A stretch of DNA of 64,000 nucleotides from contig NC_135188.1 of NCBI RefSeq assembly GCF_041146795.1, positions 1,155,919 through 1,219,918 on the forward strand. The letters run 5' to 3'. Below are positions 25,430-37,616 of the stretch, piece by piece. The translations under genes and the position numbers were made by a program. Source of the stretch: Maylandia zebra (Eukaryota > Chordata > Actinopteri > Cichliformes > Cichlidae). Positions within the stretch are counted from its first letter, which is position 1. Each line of letters opens with the position of its first letter. The notes under the pieces are model-generated. The model made no database searches and was not told the DNA's origin. It saw only the letters and a list, made by a program, of their open reading frames with translations.

Positions 25430-28400
25430 GTATTGTGCGTTCAGTCAGGAAAAGGTCTCTGAGCCGTGCTCTGTGAGTGGCCTCTGCTCAAACAGATCAA
25501 TAGACACTGGCACGTCCCTCCACCAACCAAGAGAAAACAATTAAAAGCCATCGATCCTGTGCCAGGCTCTCCATGAATATTCATGTGTCCTTGACCTTCC
25601 CTTGGAAAGGAGAAGAGAGAGCGAGATAGACAGACAGGTGTAGGAAATCTCACTCATAACCCTCCCACGGCTGGGGGGGGGTATTATCTGTGGCCCCGTG
25701 CTTTTCTTTTCCACTTTTCTTGGGCTTACTTCAAGCAAACCGTCTCATTAAAGCTTGTTGCTCTTTTAGGAGCCAGTTTTAGGCACAGATTGCTCTTTTC
25801 TGAGCTGTGTTGACACCAGAGATCAAGTGGTCCCACAACAACTGTCCCCTCCAGCTCTCCCGCTGCCTCTTTTCTAATTACAGATGTGTGACATGCACAT
25901 GGGGACGTCTCCGTGTTAGCACATCATCGTGCCTGTCCTGACACATCCTGTGGTCACAACAGCAGAGGCTGCAGGGGACAGCCCTGCCCTGTCCCCCGTC
26001 ACTGGGGATTAGCATTAGCATGCTAACAGGACCCCCAGGGGACCATCGTGCAAAGGGTCATGTTGACAACTGTCAACAGCCTGCTTTAATTAGCTGAGCT
26101 GTTGGTAAGGCTAATCCTGCATTCTAATTTCTGCTCCCTGAGAACGTATCGTGCACGGTTTCATAGCAAAATAACGTTTTGTGTTTTCATTGGTTGTAAC
26201 TGGGAAGATGTGGGCGACACCACTGCTGCAATTCAGCATAAAAATACAACTGTTTCCCCCGCATCTCCTCTAATCCATCATTCATCATCAGTTCCCACTC
26301 TCTCCTGACCCAGCCACCTTTGCGTTTGCTCTAATATTGAACGTCGGGAGCCAGCAGTGCGAGCGCTGACATATCACACCGGCTGGTTCCAGACCTGACA
26401 GCATCAAGTCGGCATTGTCATAGGCCTGGAGACGAGGTGAGAGTGAGTGTGTGAGAGGTAGAGTGTGTCGTCAGTCAGACAGTGCATTATCCAGCTGTTC
26501 TGTGGCTGTCTACCTTTTTCTGTGGTGGGGTAATGGGAGTGTCACACAATAGCAGACAGCTGGAGTCTCACTATTCAGCTGAGAGGCCACATCCATATAC
26601 ACCGCTTCCTAACTTACTGCAGGCGCTGCCGAGGCTGTCCTGTCTGCCCCACAATGACTGTCAGCGGCAGCCCGGGCGGCTGGCTGGCGTGACTGTCAGC
26701 GATTGGTCACAAAGCATTTACCTTCTGACAGAATTGCAATTAGTCCAGGGAATGCTGTTACTGGGAGAAAGAAAAAGAGAGACAGAGGGGAACCAGAGGG
26801 GGGAGGCTTGAGGGACAGGTATAGGAAAAGTGGGAGGGAAAGGACCCGTGGATGGAGAGTGAGAGGCGGGTAGATAAAGAGAAGGTGTATTTGGGGGCGG
26901 CGGGGAAGGTTAGAAGAGATGTAGAGACAGCAGCAATAGAGAGTGAGAGGTGAGTAGATAGAGGAAGGGAAAAGAGGAACGTGGATCTGTGGAGCCCCCC
27001 ACCCCACCCCCCGGTTGTGTACGTGCAGGAGATTGGCTCGCAGCATGAGGGGAGTACGTCTGTCTGTCAGCGGCCCGGTTCAGCACACATTTGCTTAGTG
27101 GCACAATCCTAACGAATCTGCCCGGTCACGTCACCTCGTCACCAGCTCAGAGCCAGTGCTGATGACCTTCTGAAATAAACAGCCTGTGCTTTGCATGGAA
27201 GAGTGAAGTGGAGATTTCCCCCCCTGTTTCTGTGAATCTTAACACAAGCACAACCACAGAGTCATGTGACTACGTAACACGCTGCAGCCTCACACAAAGC
27301 CAGAGCGGAGCTGCCTTCTCTCAAACTCTTCACCATCCACTAATGACCTCCCTCTTTCTCTACAAGCAACGCTCGCCTCACACTCCGCATCCCTCTCCAT
27401 CCCCTGCAGTCTTTGTGTGTGTGCTTTCTGTCTGATAAGAGAGTGGCAGGGGCTCCTCCCTGCCCCTAAGGGAGAGACGGAGCGTGACCGAAACTGTAGT
27501 CCCAAACCAAACACGAGTGGAAATTGCTCTATGGGCCAGGATCAATAGTGAATTAGCCAGTAGGCTGGTTCTATGGAGGGCTGCTCAGATCTGATCTGAT
27601 GATCCATAGTAAAAGGCCGTGTGGGGAGGTGTGAGGCAAACTGCAGAGGCAAAGAAGCCTTTGAGTCTAGTGGTGACCAACTCGTGCTGAAGTTTCTCCA
27701 GAAGAAATGTATGGGGAGCTGCATGACTGCGATAATTTCAGAGCTTTAGAAATTATGACTTGTTTCCTGTGGGAGCACCGGAGGGGCGGGCCGATGTGAC
27801 TCTAGAACCACTGGGCTCATCTAAGGAGGAGGCTGGGGTAGATGGTTGGGTCAATAAAAGGTTGAACGGCTCAGGAAATGCTTGTTTTGTCCTGGTAGGA
27901 AGAAGATCTGAGAAAGCCTAACGTCAGACTGTGGCATGACCAAATTCTGCGAACACTGTCTGGAGTTTATGTGTGAAAATAGTTCTTGAGTAAAGACAAA
28001 ACAATCAAAACAAAAGGTGCAGACGCTGAGCCTGACACCCCGTGTTTGTGTCAAGCACCAATAATGTGAGAGCTAAACTCCTTCCATCCAGCTCAGGGTC
28101 ACCGGGCGAGTGGCTCAGCCTGGACGGACTGTCGCAGGAAAACCATTCATCCTCACGGTCACACCTCAGGCCAATTTAGAATCAGCAGAGATGGTAATCC
28201 ACACATGTCTGTGCACTGTGGGTGCAGACTCCACACACAAAGCCCCCAGACCCATACAATGCTAACAACCCAAGCAGGGCACGGGTGTGTGATACAACAC
28301 ACTAAACTAAGTTATGCTTTAGATGTCTTTTTAAAACTGTATATAGTATATTGTACTCAATGTGATGTAAGAACATGTAAATGCAATGAAATAAAAATCA

Positions 28401-28579
28401 AATCAATAAATGAATAAAAAGAAGAAAAGTTTCCATTAAAACAGGAACAAAGATCCTCCAGGTGCAGATGTGTCTCTGCAGGGTCTCTGAGGTCATTTCA
28501 TGTTGTGCTTACTTGCTCTCTGTGGTGCAGGTGTTAGTGCTCCAAGCCTGCTGCTCTTCACTGCCTGCCCTGATCCCAG

Positions 28580-28581
<2 letters not shown>

Positions 28582-28652
<71 letters not shown>
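28582..28652. repeat. (GT)n microsatellite
   Basis: An uninterrupted GT dinucleotide repeat of about 35 units. Confidence 0.98.
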
Positions 28653-28653
<1 letters not shown>

Positions 28654-29419
28654 TGATTAATGAGCAGCAAGGCCTGATGGATTGTCCTGATCACAGAAGG
28701 GACACTGCATTGAGGAGACACAAAGGAGTGACACGAGGTGCGTAAAGACTGCTGTGCAACACGCACACAAACACGGAAATGTATGCATGCAAGCACTCAT
28801 GCATGCACACACTTATCACTTTCTCCAGATAGATGTGACAAGGAGGGAGTTCTCCTAAAGGTTGCACCCAAACATATATTCTTTAAATTCACAAAACAAG
28901 CAGGACATGAGTGTGTGACAGGCGGCTTTTATAGTCTGGAAGGCCTCGGCTGAACTGTGCACAGCAGCTAGTGTCCCTTTCATGAAGACACCTTCCTGGC
29001 CTAATCTCTGCAGTTATAAGATGAGCGATGCACGCATGCAAAAAACAGGAGCAAAGCCCCATGCAAACAAAATTGAGTCGGCTTCTTCCCTCAGGCCTCA
29101 GCGACGAACACATGTAACGATGCACCTTACTTGCCTCTCTGCATTGCAGGTTCCTGCCTTTAGTGAACTGGGTTATTGTGATCTGAATCCACTTTGCAAT
29201 GCTTACCGTTTGACTGAGTCCTTAAGGTGATGGGCTTCTTGAATCCAATGAATCGCATTTGGAATATCCCATTTTGCAGCACAAACACATGCAAAGGTGT
29301 GGATGCATACACACATACACACAAGTACGCGGTCTCCCCCAGAGCAGTCTGATAAGGCTGCCTTATCAGAAAAGAAAGGGGCGCGAGGAGAAGGTGGGGG
29401 CTGCTGTGTGATAATGGCT

Positions 29420-29640
29420 TTCACCAAATCCCTCCTCTGTCACAGATTAAAATGCCTGCTTGGAGAGCATTAGCAATCTTTCTTTTCATCTGTCTCCTCA
29501 TTTTTTTCTCTTTCGCCGAGTGCCATCGGATTTCTGGGCCAATCTATTGTCACAGGCCTGCCGAACATACAAGGAGAAGTCAACCTCAATCTGATAGGCC
29601 ATTGTCTTATTCTCCCCATCGCTGATTCCTGCTCATGGTA
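29420..29640. promoter_or_regulatory. Candidate conserved non-coding element
   Basis: Unique sequence with motifs such as ACAGATTAAAATGCC, GAGCATTAGCAATC and GGCCAATCTATTGTCACAGG (a CCAAT-like and ATTGT pair) and AATCTGATAGGCCATTGTC. No frame is convincing. It is inferred to be regulatory from composition and setting. Confidence 0.28.
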
Positions 29641-30299
29641 TTGATCGCAAAGCTGTCCCCCTCACATCTCATCACATCCCTCGGAGCGAGGGAGTGTGTT
29701 TGTGCCCGTGTCACTCAGCCTGATGGAAGATGTGGTCAGTGTGTCTTCGTGGAACAACCTTTCCACAGGGGGAAAATGCCCAATTTAGGACCCCCTTTTT
29801 TTGCGCGCGTGTGTGTAATTACACAGATCCATCTAAGGGTCAGATACTGGAACTATGCAGAATTAAACCCAGTGGACTCCTCCACCTAATCTGGTCACTC
29901 AAAGTATCAGGAGATCACAGGAGTGCAGAGAAGAAGCCACTCACAAACTGTGACACTTGCTTAGCCACCTCGCCGGCAAACCCCTCCCTCCGCCTCCTCC
30001 TCTACCTTGCCTCACAGGCCCGTCTGTCACCCCTCTATAATTATGAGGAGTGAGAGTAATGTGTTGCAGTATGAATAGGATTGTCGGTCTGATTGTGATG
30101 TATAGGCTTTCATTACCATGTCCAGGCCTGTGCCCTTCGCCATGTAGGAAATCCTATTTAGGCCCTAATTTGGGAGCCTCCCCGACCGTCCCGCCTGATA
30201 GCAATCACACACAGTAATTGTGTGCTGGGGCAACTGACAAGAGCGGAGGCAGACATGGAGAGAGGGAAAGAAAGAAGGAATGGAGGAGCAGGAGGAGGA

Positions 30300-31090
30300 G
30301 GCAGAAGTCCTGACAGTGATATATCTGCATAGTTTGGCACATTATTCAAGTCATCCTCTGCAGAATATGTATGTTTATCGTGTATACTTGTTATAAGGTG
30401 GTTTGTTAGCATGAGAACCGGGCACTTAGGCTAAACCTGGACATATTAATTTGCAGGATTTGATGGGATTTTAGAGTGGACTTGCCCCTTTCCTCTCTCT
30501 CACCCTGCTTCAACAATGCTACATGGCTAATTGGGAGGAGAGATCATGCTAACTCAATAATTATGATTTATGAGACAATCTCCAATAGATATCGCGCATT
30601 CTCCTCTGATTTGATGACAACATGTAACCAGCCCTCTAGCAATCAATATTTGTACATTTTCCACGTCTAACTTGTTAACTTTTTTAATATTTCATTAGTT
30701 CCTTTTTAGAGAGGAATGATTCTGTGCACCAACATTTATGCAGATCTGACTCCACTTATAGGCTTGTAGATAATGAATGTCTAATTGACTCATTTAAATA
30801 CTGTTTGCCTGCAGGAGGGCCTTTGCATTAAATGTTTGATTGCCCTCATATTAACTGTCATTAATCCCCTCTGCTCTTAATAAGGACTTTATGAGGCTTT
30901 CTTAAAACTTCTCATCTACCTCCCCGATCCCTTTGCATAATTAAGTAGAATATTCAAAAATATGGAAATGAAGGAGCTCTCTGGATTTGACTAATGGTCT
31001 TTGTGCCACAGAATTTTAATTATAGGCAAACCGCAGCATTTCCTTTCCTGCACACGGCAACGGTTCATTAGCTCGGGTCAACGCGGGTCG
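30300..31090. promoter_or_regulatory. Strongest candidate enhancer block between dmap1 and rnf220
   Basis: Nearly 800 bp without simple repeats or transposon signatures, packed with A/T-core sites: GACATATTAATTTGCAGG (30440), TGGCTAATTGGG (30524), CTCAATAATTATG (30553), TCTAATTGACTC (30780), CTTTGCATTAAATG (30822) and CTTTGCATAATTAAG (30931). The TTTGCAT-type sites resemble POU octamers next to homeodomain cores. No frame resembles a protein. This looks like an ultraconserved-style developmental enhancer cluster, but conservation is not tested here. Confidence 0.38.
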
Positions 31091-34000
31091 ATGCAGTTAG
31101 CGCCGCTGTTTAATGTCAGGCTTGAGCCGCTTTTGTTCTCTTCCTGTACCTGTTGTGTTTGCCCACGCTAGGTGCGGGACACTCGGGCGCTGCAGTGTCC
31201 CTTAAAGGAAGATGTACGGCACAGAGCGAACTTTTGACAGCCATTACAAACTGTCACTGTGCCAGAGTGGGTGAGAGACACAAACTTGTCTGTGTTTATA
31301 GCTTAACTGATCCTCTTATTCCTGCTACTCCTCCAGTCTCTCTGCTCTGCCCTAATCTCTCCGGGGGTCTTACTGGCACAGGATGACAAATGGGAAGGAG
31401 AGCCTAGCCAAGCGTGGGCTGTGTGGAGAGGCTCAGGCCGGGGGTCTCACTAAGCCCCCTCAGGCTCATCTCTGACATGGCCTGCACTAACCCCGAGGAT
31501 GGAAAGGCCACACACATCACACACAAACGGAGGTATCTGCGCAGGATGCGCCACCACACATACGCATTGTGTATCCATACGCACAGAGCAACACGAGAAG
31601 AGATAAACTTCTGATCAGTACGCTGCACCGGATTGATTTGTCTCATAGACACATTGAGCTGCTGCTGATACCCTGCATCACATGCGCGCGCGCACACACC
31701 TGCAGGCTCGCACGCTTCTCGGTTGCTCCAACAATCCACGGCAGGTTTACGGATGTCAGCTCAGAGCTGGTGTCACCCGCCAGCTCTATTTCAGTATACA
31801 CGGTCCATCTCAATAAGAGCATGTACTAAATGACTGCAATGTAATGAGTGGCTGTGTGGCTGTACTCAAAGCTGTGACACTGACAGCGCATGAGAATATA
31901 AGGCATTGAAGCCTCCTTTTCCCCTCCGCCTCTCTCACTCGCTCCGTGCTCCTCTGCGCCCCGCTGCCTCTCAGCCACGGGATCAGCTGCAGGCGCTAAT
32001 GAAACGTCAGTCAGGTAATTGAGGCGCTGGTGGTGGCGGGCCAGCCAGGCAAGGAGGCTAGGAATCCGGCGTGGGTGATGACACTGGGACATTAGCACCT
32101 ACAGTATCCCTGCAACCCCCTATGGAGCATCACAGGAGCCAGCGGGGTGAAAAAAAATGGTTGTGTTTATGCCGACATTTGCGCACGTCTTCCTGTTTGT
32201 GTTGCAGAGAATTTTGTGCAGCGAAGGCCAAGGTGTGTGTTGAGTCAATCCCACCAGAGATTAACCAGCAAAGCAAAAGCTCTTGTTGTTCATGAGGATG
32301 TTCTACTAGCAGCCATAGCAAAGGAGTCAGAGGTTAAAATCCTTTGTTATTGCACCCCAGAGTGATGTTACAATCCCCGCCATCCGCTGACCTGCTCAGC
32401 ACCCCAGTGAGTTATGGGTAATGTTTAATTCCCCCACCGTGACAGCTGTGGATCCGCATGGCAAATTGGATTTTTTCCTTCTTTGTTAGAGCTGCGCTTG
32501 TGCAGGTAAAGAGAGGGAGAAAAGCATTCGCTGCGCTGCTTTGTCAAGGTAACTCTGTCACATGTTGTTCAGAGTCTTCTCGATCTCTCACTGACAAATC
32601 AAATCAAACCGATTTGTTTCTGGAGGCTGATGGAAGAACAGAGTGGAGCTGATCTGTCCGGCCGGGCCTTGTTTATAGTCGGCATGCAATCACGGCACAC
32701 TGTGCTGAACAGCCTCTCCCAGCCTGCCACGTGTCCTTCTCTTTATTATGTGCGCCATGATAGACTATAACAAACAGCAAAGCAACCACATGGAAGCTGA
32801 AGCCCAAAGTTATTTCCACACCAGACATCTTTGTGTTTTATAAACAGTGTTGTGCAATTATGCACCCGTCCCCCCTCGTCCATCTTTTCAAGTGTTGAAA
32901 AGGTAAATTGGAAACATTTCACTTCATATTTGAGGTCACGTGACAACTACAAAGAAAAGGAGTCAGAGCTTTTGTGATGGTGGCATTTCTAACGTGGCCC
33001 ACATGGTTGCTATCACTACACACACAGAGGTGATGTTCCTTATGGGGCCTTTCTAACCTTGCTGTTCATTGTTCATTTGAACAAAAAGGATCAAACTCTT
33101 GTGATTAGTCCCTGTGACAAAGCTTCAGGGAGAAGAAAACTGGGTTCCAGCCTCAGCTCGGCACCAACCTATGACTGAATCGAATCGAGTACTTTGTCTT
33201 TGCAGATTGAAGATTGTGATGTTACATTTCTCACATTTGGGGAGCAGCACAACTTCTGATTTTACTGCTGAAGCACAACCTCTTTCACATTTGTCTTTAT
33301 ATCATGACAAGAAATGACATTTCCAAGCCCATCAGTACACAGCCCCGTTCTTTTATTTCAAGGTAGGACACCTTGACAGACGGCACCACCTGACTCGAGA
33401 TGTTCCCAGAAGGATCACGGTGCCGGGGAGCAGTCCCACTCCATGCTCTGCTCCACTCCACTCTTCTTTATTCTGCCTCCCCGGGGCTTTAATGTGGAGA
33501 GTGGACAGTGGGGTTAATGCCTAGCTGTAAGCACTGCTTAGCACAAGTGATTGGGTTTGTGTTGCAGCGGGCCTTCCCCCCACTAGCAAAAAAATCCAGT
33601 GGAAATGACTTCTACTGTCCAGCCCTGTGGGCACTTTATTTCCCAACTAGCAGTTTCAACGTCCCCCCTCTGTTGCGGCTCAGTGTCCCAGAGGGCACAG
33701 GTGAATTTGATGTGGAACAATGATTAAAAGTTTTCTCCCTCAAGGTGACCTAAATAGTGGAGAAGGTGAAAGTGAGAAACATGAGTGAGGGGCACGGAGG
33801 TGAAAGTCTGCTGTGGACGTGTTAATGATGTAGATGAGCCAAAATCCAGAGTTTAGGGAATAATTCAGAGCTTGTCCTCACACTACTGATGCACACATGT
33901 AGTAATCAGTGATTGCATGTGACATGATGGGTATAAAGCACTGTGCCACAGACAGGAAGCATCCACAATCTAATCTTTGTCACATCAACGGTTACCTCCA

Positions 34001-34139
34001 GGCGTGATGCATTTGAGCAGCGTTCTATCACTTGTGCTATTACCTGCCTCTTCCTGCCACACGTCCCTCAGTACACATCTTCTCTCTTAACTGTGCGTTC
34101 AATCACCTCCACCTTCGCCTGCCGCTGGAGCCGAGCTCC

Positions 34140-34330
34140 CCTTCGACAGTGACGTATGTCGGCGATTAGCCCGGATGCAGTTCAATTATGATAAAAAGCC
34201 GACACACCTCTTAGGCCGTGATTAAAGCCTCAGCCGGGCCTTGATAAAGAGATCCCATCTCAGCGCCATCACGACCACATTATAAGACGCTCTCCAGCGC
34301 AGGTCTGCCTCATGCTTTTCACATCAGCGT
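34140..34330. promoter_or_regulatory. Candidate conserved non-coding element
   Basis: A repeat-free block with GGCGATTAGCCCGG, TTCAATTATGATAAAAAG, GTGATTAAAGCC and CTTGATAAAGAG within about 120 bp, suggesting clustered homeodomain and GATA-type sites. No coding frame is supported. Confidence 0.25.
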
Positions 34331-35369
34331 TGCAGAACGTATACTGTTTCGCACGGATGGAGTCCACGCTGGTCAGAGTTGGATGGGGGGGCCGCACACG
34401 TGGTTGCCGACGCCTCAGTGCTCGCCTATTTTCAATTTAGAATAGCATTTATTTCTAACCTTCGCGTTCTCCGCGCCAGTCTTACACGATGCCTGCCGTA
34501 TAACTGAAGGTGGCCTCAGACATCGAGAGGTAGCGAGAGGCTCGAGTTTTGATAAATGCAAGAGCAGCGATGAAAAGAAGATATCAGAGGAGCATGAAAG
34601 GAGAGGGAAGGGAGCAGAGCATTAATCCAACAGCAGGCTGGGAGAGAGGGGGTGAGAATGAAAGACAGAAGAAGGGGAGAGAGGGAGAGAGGGGAGGAGG
34701 AGGCGAAAGAAAGATAGCCTTTCGGCTGTGTTCTGTCAAGGGAGAAATTACACATTTACGGAGGTTTTTTCAAGCAACAACGGGCTCCATAGATCAAACC
34801 GCTGGATTTATGAGCCAATTTTCAACATGAAATATAGACACACAGAATCCATTTTAGCCATGTTTACTTGGCTTCTCTCGCTCTTTCCTCTCAATCAAAC
34901 GCGCTGCAGTTTGTGAATGGTTCGACTCTGGAAACTGCAGCAATGCTAATTAGAGCTGGAAGTAAAGATTCGATCAATTGCAGCATTTTGATCATTTCAT
35001 GTGATATCGAATGTTTCCACATCTGACTGTTGGGAAATTGTGGGAAGCTGCAGCAGATCAAGACTTTAAAAAGATCAAACGCTTTCTTTGCTTCGGGGTC
35101 AGTTTCTCCTGCAGATAAATTCACATTTGAATACTTTAATAATAACTCAAAAACTATACATGCATGATGTGCTTTGTTTTGCAGGTTGGAACCCAAAAGG
35201 CAGACAAACATCTGACATGTAAGTTTTGTGTGCAGGCTGCAGAGATTCAATTTAAAGAATATAAAGGCTATAAAAGTGATGTGCACCCATGTACACCCAT
35301 ATCAAAGCCCCCCCCCCCCTATTCTTGGCAAACGTATTCAAAATTTGCATAGAAATTAATGTCTAAGTG

Positions 35370-35620
35370 GGCTAAACGACATAATTGACATGCAATTAGC
35401 AATATTATGAGGAGGAAACCTAATGAAGTTTTAGTGGCTATGCCAACCTAAGAATGATCACTGCTTAATTATCATATTAATGAAGTCATTAGTTGTCACT
35501 TAACTTGGATGACAGGTAAGGTAAGAATGTCGTGATCCTACGATTTCCCCAACAAATGTGTATTCAACACTAATTACCCCCAAGTGCAGATCTCTGAAAT
35601 CTGTAGAGTGACGTCCCTTT
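35370..35620. promoter_or_regulatory. Candidate conserved non-coding element downstream of dmap1
   Basis: Unique A/T-core-rich sequence just beyond the dmap1 3' end, including ATAATTGACATGCAATTAGC (35381), CTTAATTATCATATTAATG (35464), GTCATTAGTTGTCAC and CACTAATTACCCC. No frame is supported. The composition matches the block at 30.3-31.1 kb. Confidence 0.3.
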
Positions 35621-35685
35621 GAAATGTGAACGGCAAACTTCTGAGGTATAGACACGCACACCTCCATGTAAGAAAGAAACAGACA

Positions 35686-35691
35686 TTTATT
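35686..35691 (-). terminator. dmap1: dmap1 polyadenylation signal (AATAAA)
   Basis: On the minus strand AATAAA lies 610 bp beyond the dmap1 stop codon. It is the first canonical signal I noticed in a plausible 3' UTR. Use is inferred. Confidence 0.5.
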
Positions 35692-36301
35692 GAAACGTTG
35701 ACTAAAGCATCTCCAAGGTCACCTGAGAACACAAATCAGTCCCGCTAGTCCGACATGAAAAAAACTGGGCAGCAGATGGAAGCGAGGTCGGGCCGGCGCC
35801 ACAGGTTAACACAAAACACGTTTCCAGTAAACACTACGGCACGAAACAACAACCCTCACACGGGTCAAACGGGCACTGCGGCTCGCCATCCTCCCATTCC
35901 CCGACCCCGTTCTTTCATTCCAATTCATTTCAATTACGCAGTCGTTCCCACCTTCTTCCCCGTGTCCCGATTAGCTCAGCCGGGCAATTTACAGTTGATC
36001 TTGCCTCATCTAAGGCCGAGCAGCGGTGGAGGCAGGGAGACGAGCAGTAATGGAATGAAATGTCACTCAGTCGCTGCCTTTGTCACAGCGATGCTGAGCA
36101 GGCCTGATGGGAGGGGTTCGAAAGGCCTCGTTAGTAGGTGAAAAGGTGTGTGTGTGTTGTGAGCAATGAGTGTACGTAAATAGACAACAACATGGTGTCC
36201 AGCTCTGCTGTGTCTCTCTGGTTCACTCGTGGCCGTCGCCACTGTGATCTGAATGAGTAACACTGCCGCTTCGCTTCCACGTGTAAAAGCTGCCGCTCCC
36301 A

Positions 36302-37585
36302 TCAAGGCTTCTTCACCTTTTTCACCGAAGACGAGCTGGACGCCGATTCTCTCCGCTTGCGCTGCAATGCACAAATACACGACAGTCACGCTGGGGTTTG
36401 CTACGACCACTTAATGAATAACATCCAAAATGCCTACAACGGAAAAAAGTCTGACCCACTCATGCTGCGCTCTCCCCTGCTAACACCTGCTGTTTGCCTC
36501 AGGAGGGTGAAGACAGTCATTAGTCTCTACTGTTCTTTTCTACTGCTGCAGAGCTTTATTATGAGGCTATGAGCAGGTTCGACCCTTTTCAACACAGATA
36601 CAAAAAAGCAACCACGACGAGTGACTGCTGCAATAACGAGCGCTGGATTCTTCATTGGTTTCTCGCCCATTAATACTACTAATAATAGTATAAAACAAAA
36701 ATTATTACACAATGATAACGGTTTGGAAAAGTTCGTTTCCGAGTTTCACAAACATACCGAGTTGGGGGTAAGCGGTGCTCCTACAACGTCGATGATCTGC
36801 TCCTTGGCTTCCACCTTAATGTCATCTGCATTGAGCCAGGACTGAGATTCAGCCCCTGGGGTGGATGCTGTAGTGCTGTTGGTGGCGTTGATGTCCCCAC
36901 CCTGTGATGCAATGACTGGACCGGCTCCTACAGTTCCCACGCACCCGCCGGCCTTCAGCAGGGCCTCGTAGCGATGACGCAGCATCTGCTGCTCGTATTC
37001 ACAGTTGCTGTGGGCCTGCTTCAATTCATACAGCAGCACCAAGTCACTACGAAGCTCATTGAACATCTGCACAATCTCCTCAGTGGGCATGGGGTTAAGA
37101 TCTACAGAAGGGCACAAAGAGGAAAGACTAAAGTGTGATTTAAGCACTTTAACACATTTATTTAGTTGATGGTGTGTACAGTCTACGCATGCACAGTGTG
37201 TTTAGCTAAAGTGGTTACATGTTACAAAGTGTTGTTGCATTACTGTCAACTGTAACGTGAAGTGAGCGCCTGAGATGCTGCAAACAAATATAAAGACAAG
37301 TGAAAAACGTCCTGTGTGTTCAACTAAACTCTAACTTATTTGTAGCATCCCTGCAATGCTTTAAAGGTTACATAATCCTTTTATTTCCTTCTGTACTGAA
37401 ACTAAACTCTGTCGCAAAGAAGAGTTAAGACTGTGAAACTGGGGAATGTTAACAAATTGCTAAAGTTTAGTCATCCTCACCCACTCCTTGCTCTATCAGG
37501 ATCTGCTCAATGGCCTTGATCTTCTTCTGGCCTACGGAGCTTGGCAGTTTCATCTTAATAACACACAAACACGCAGAGAAAAATG

Positions 37586-37616
<31 letters not shown>

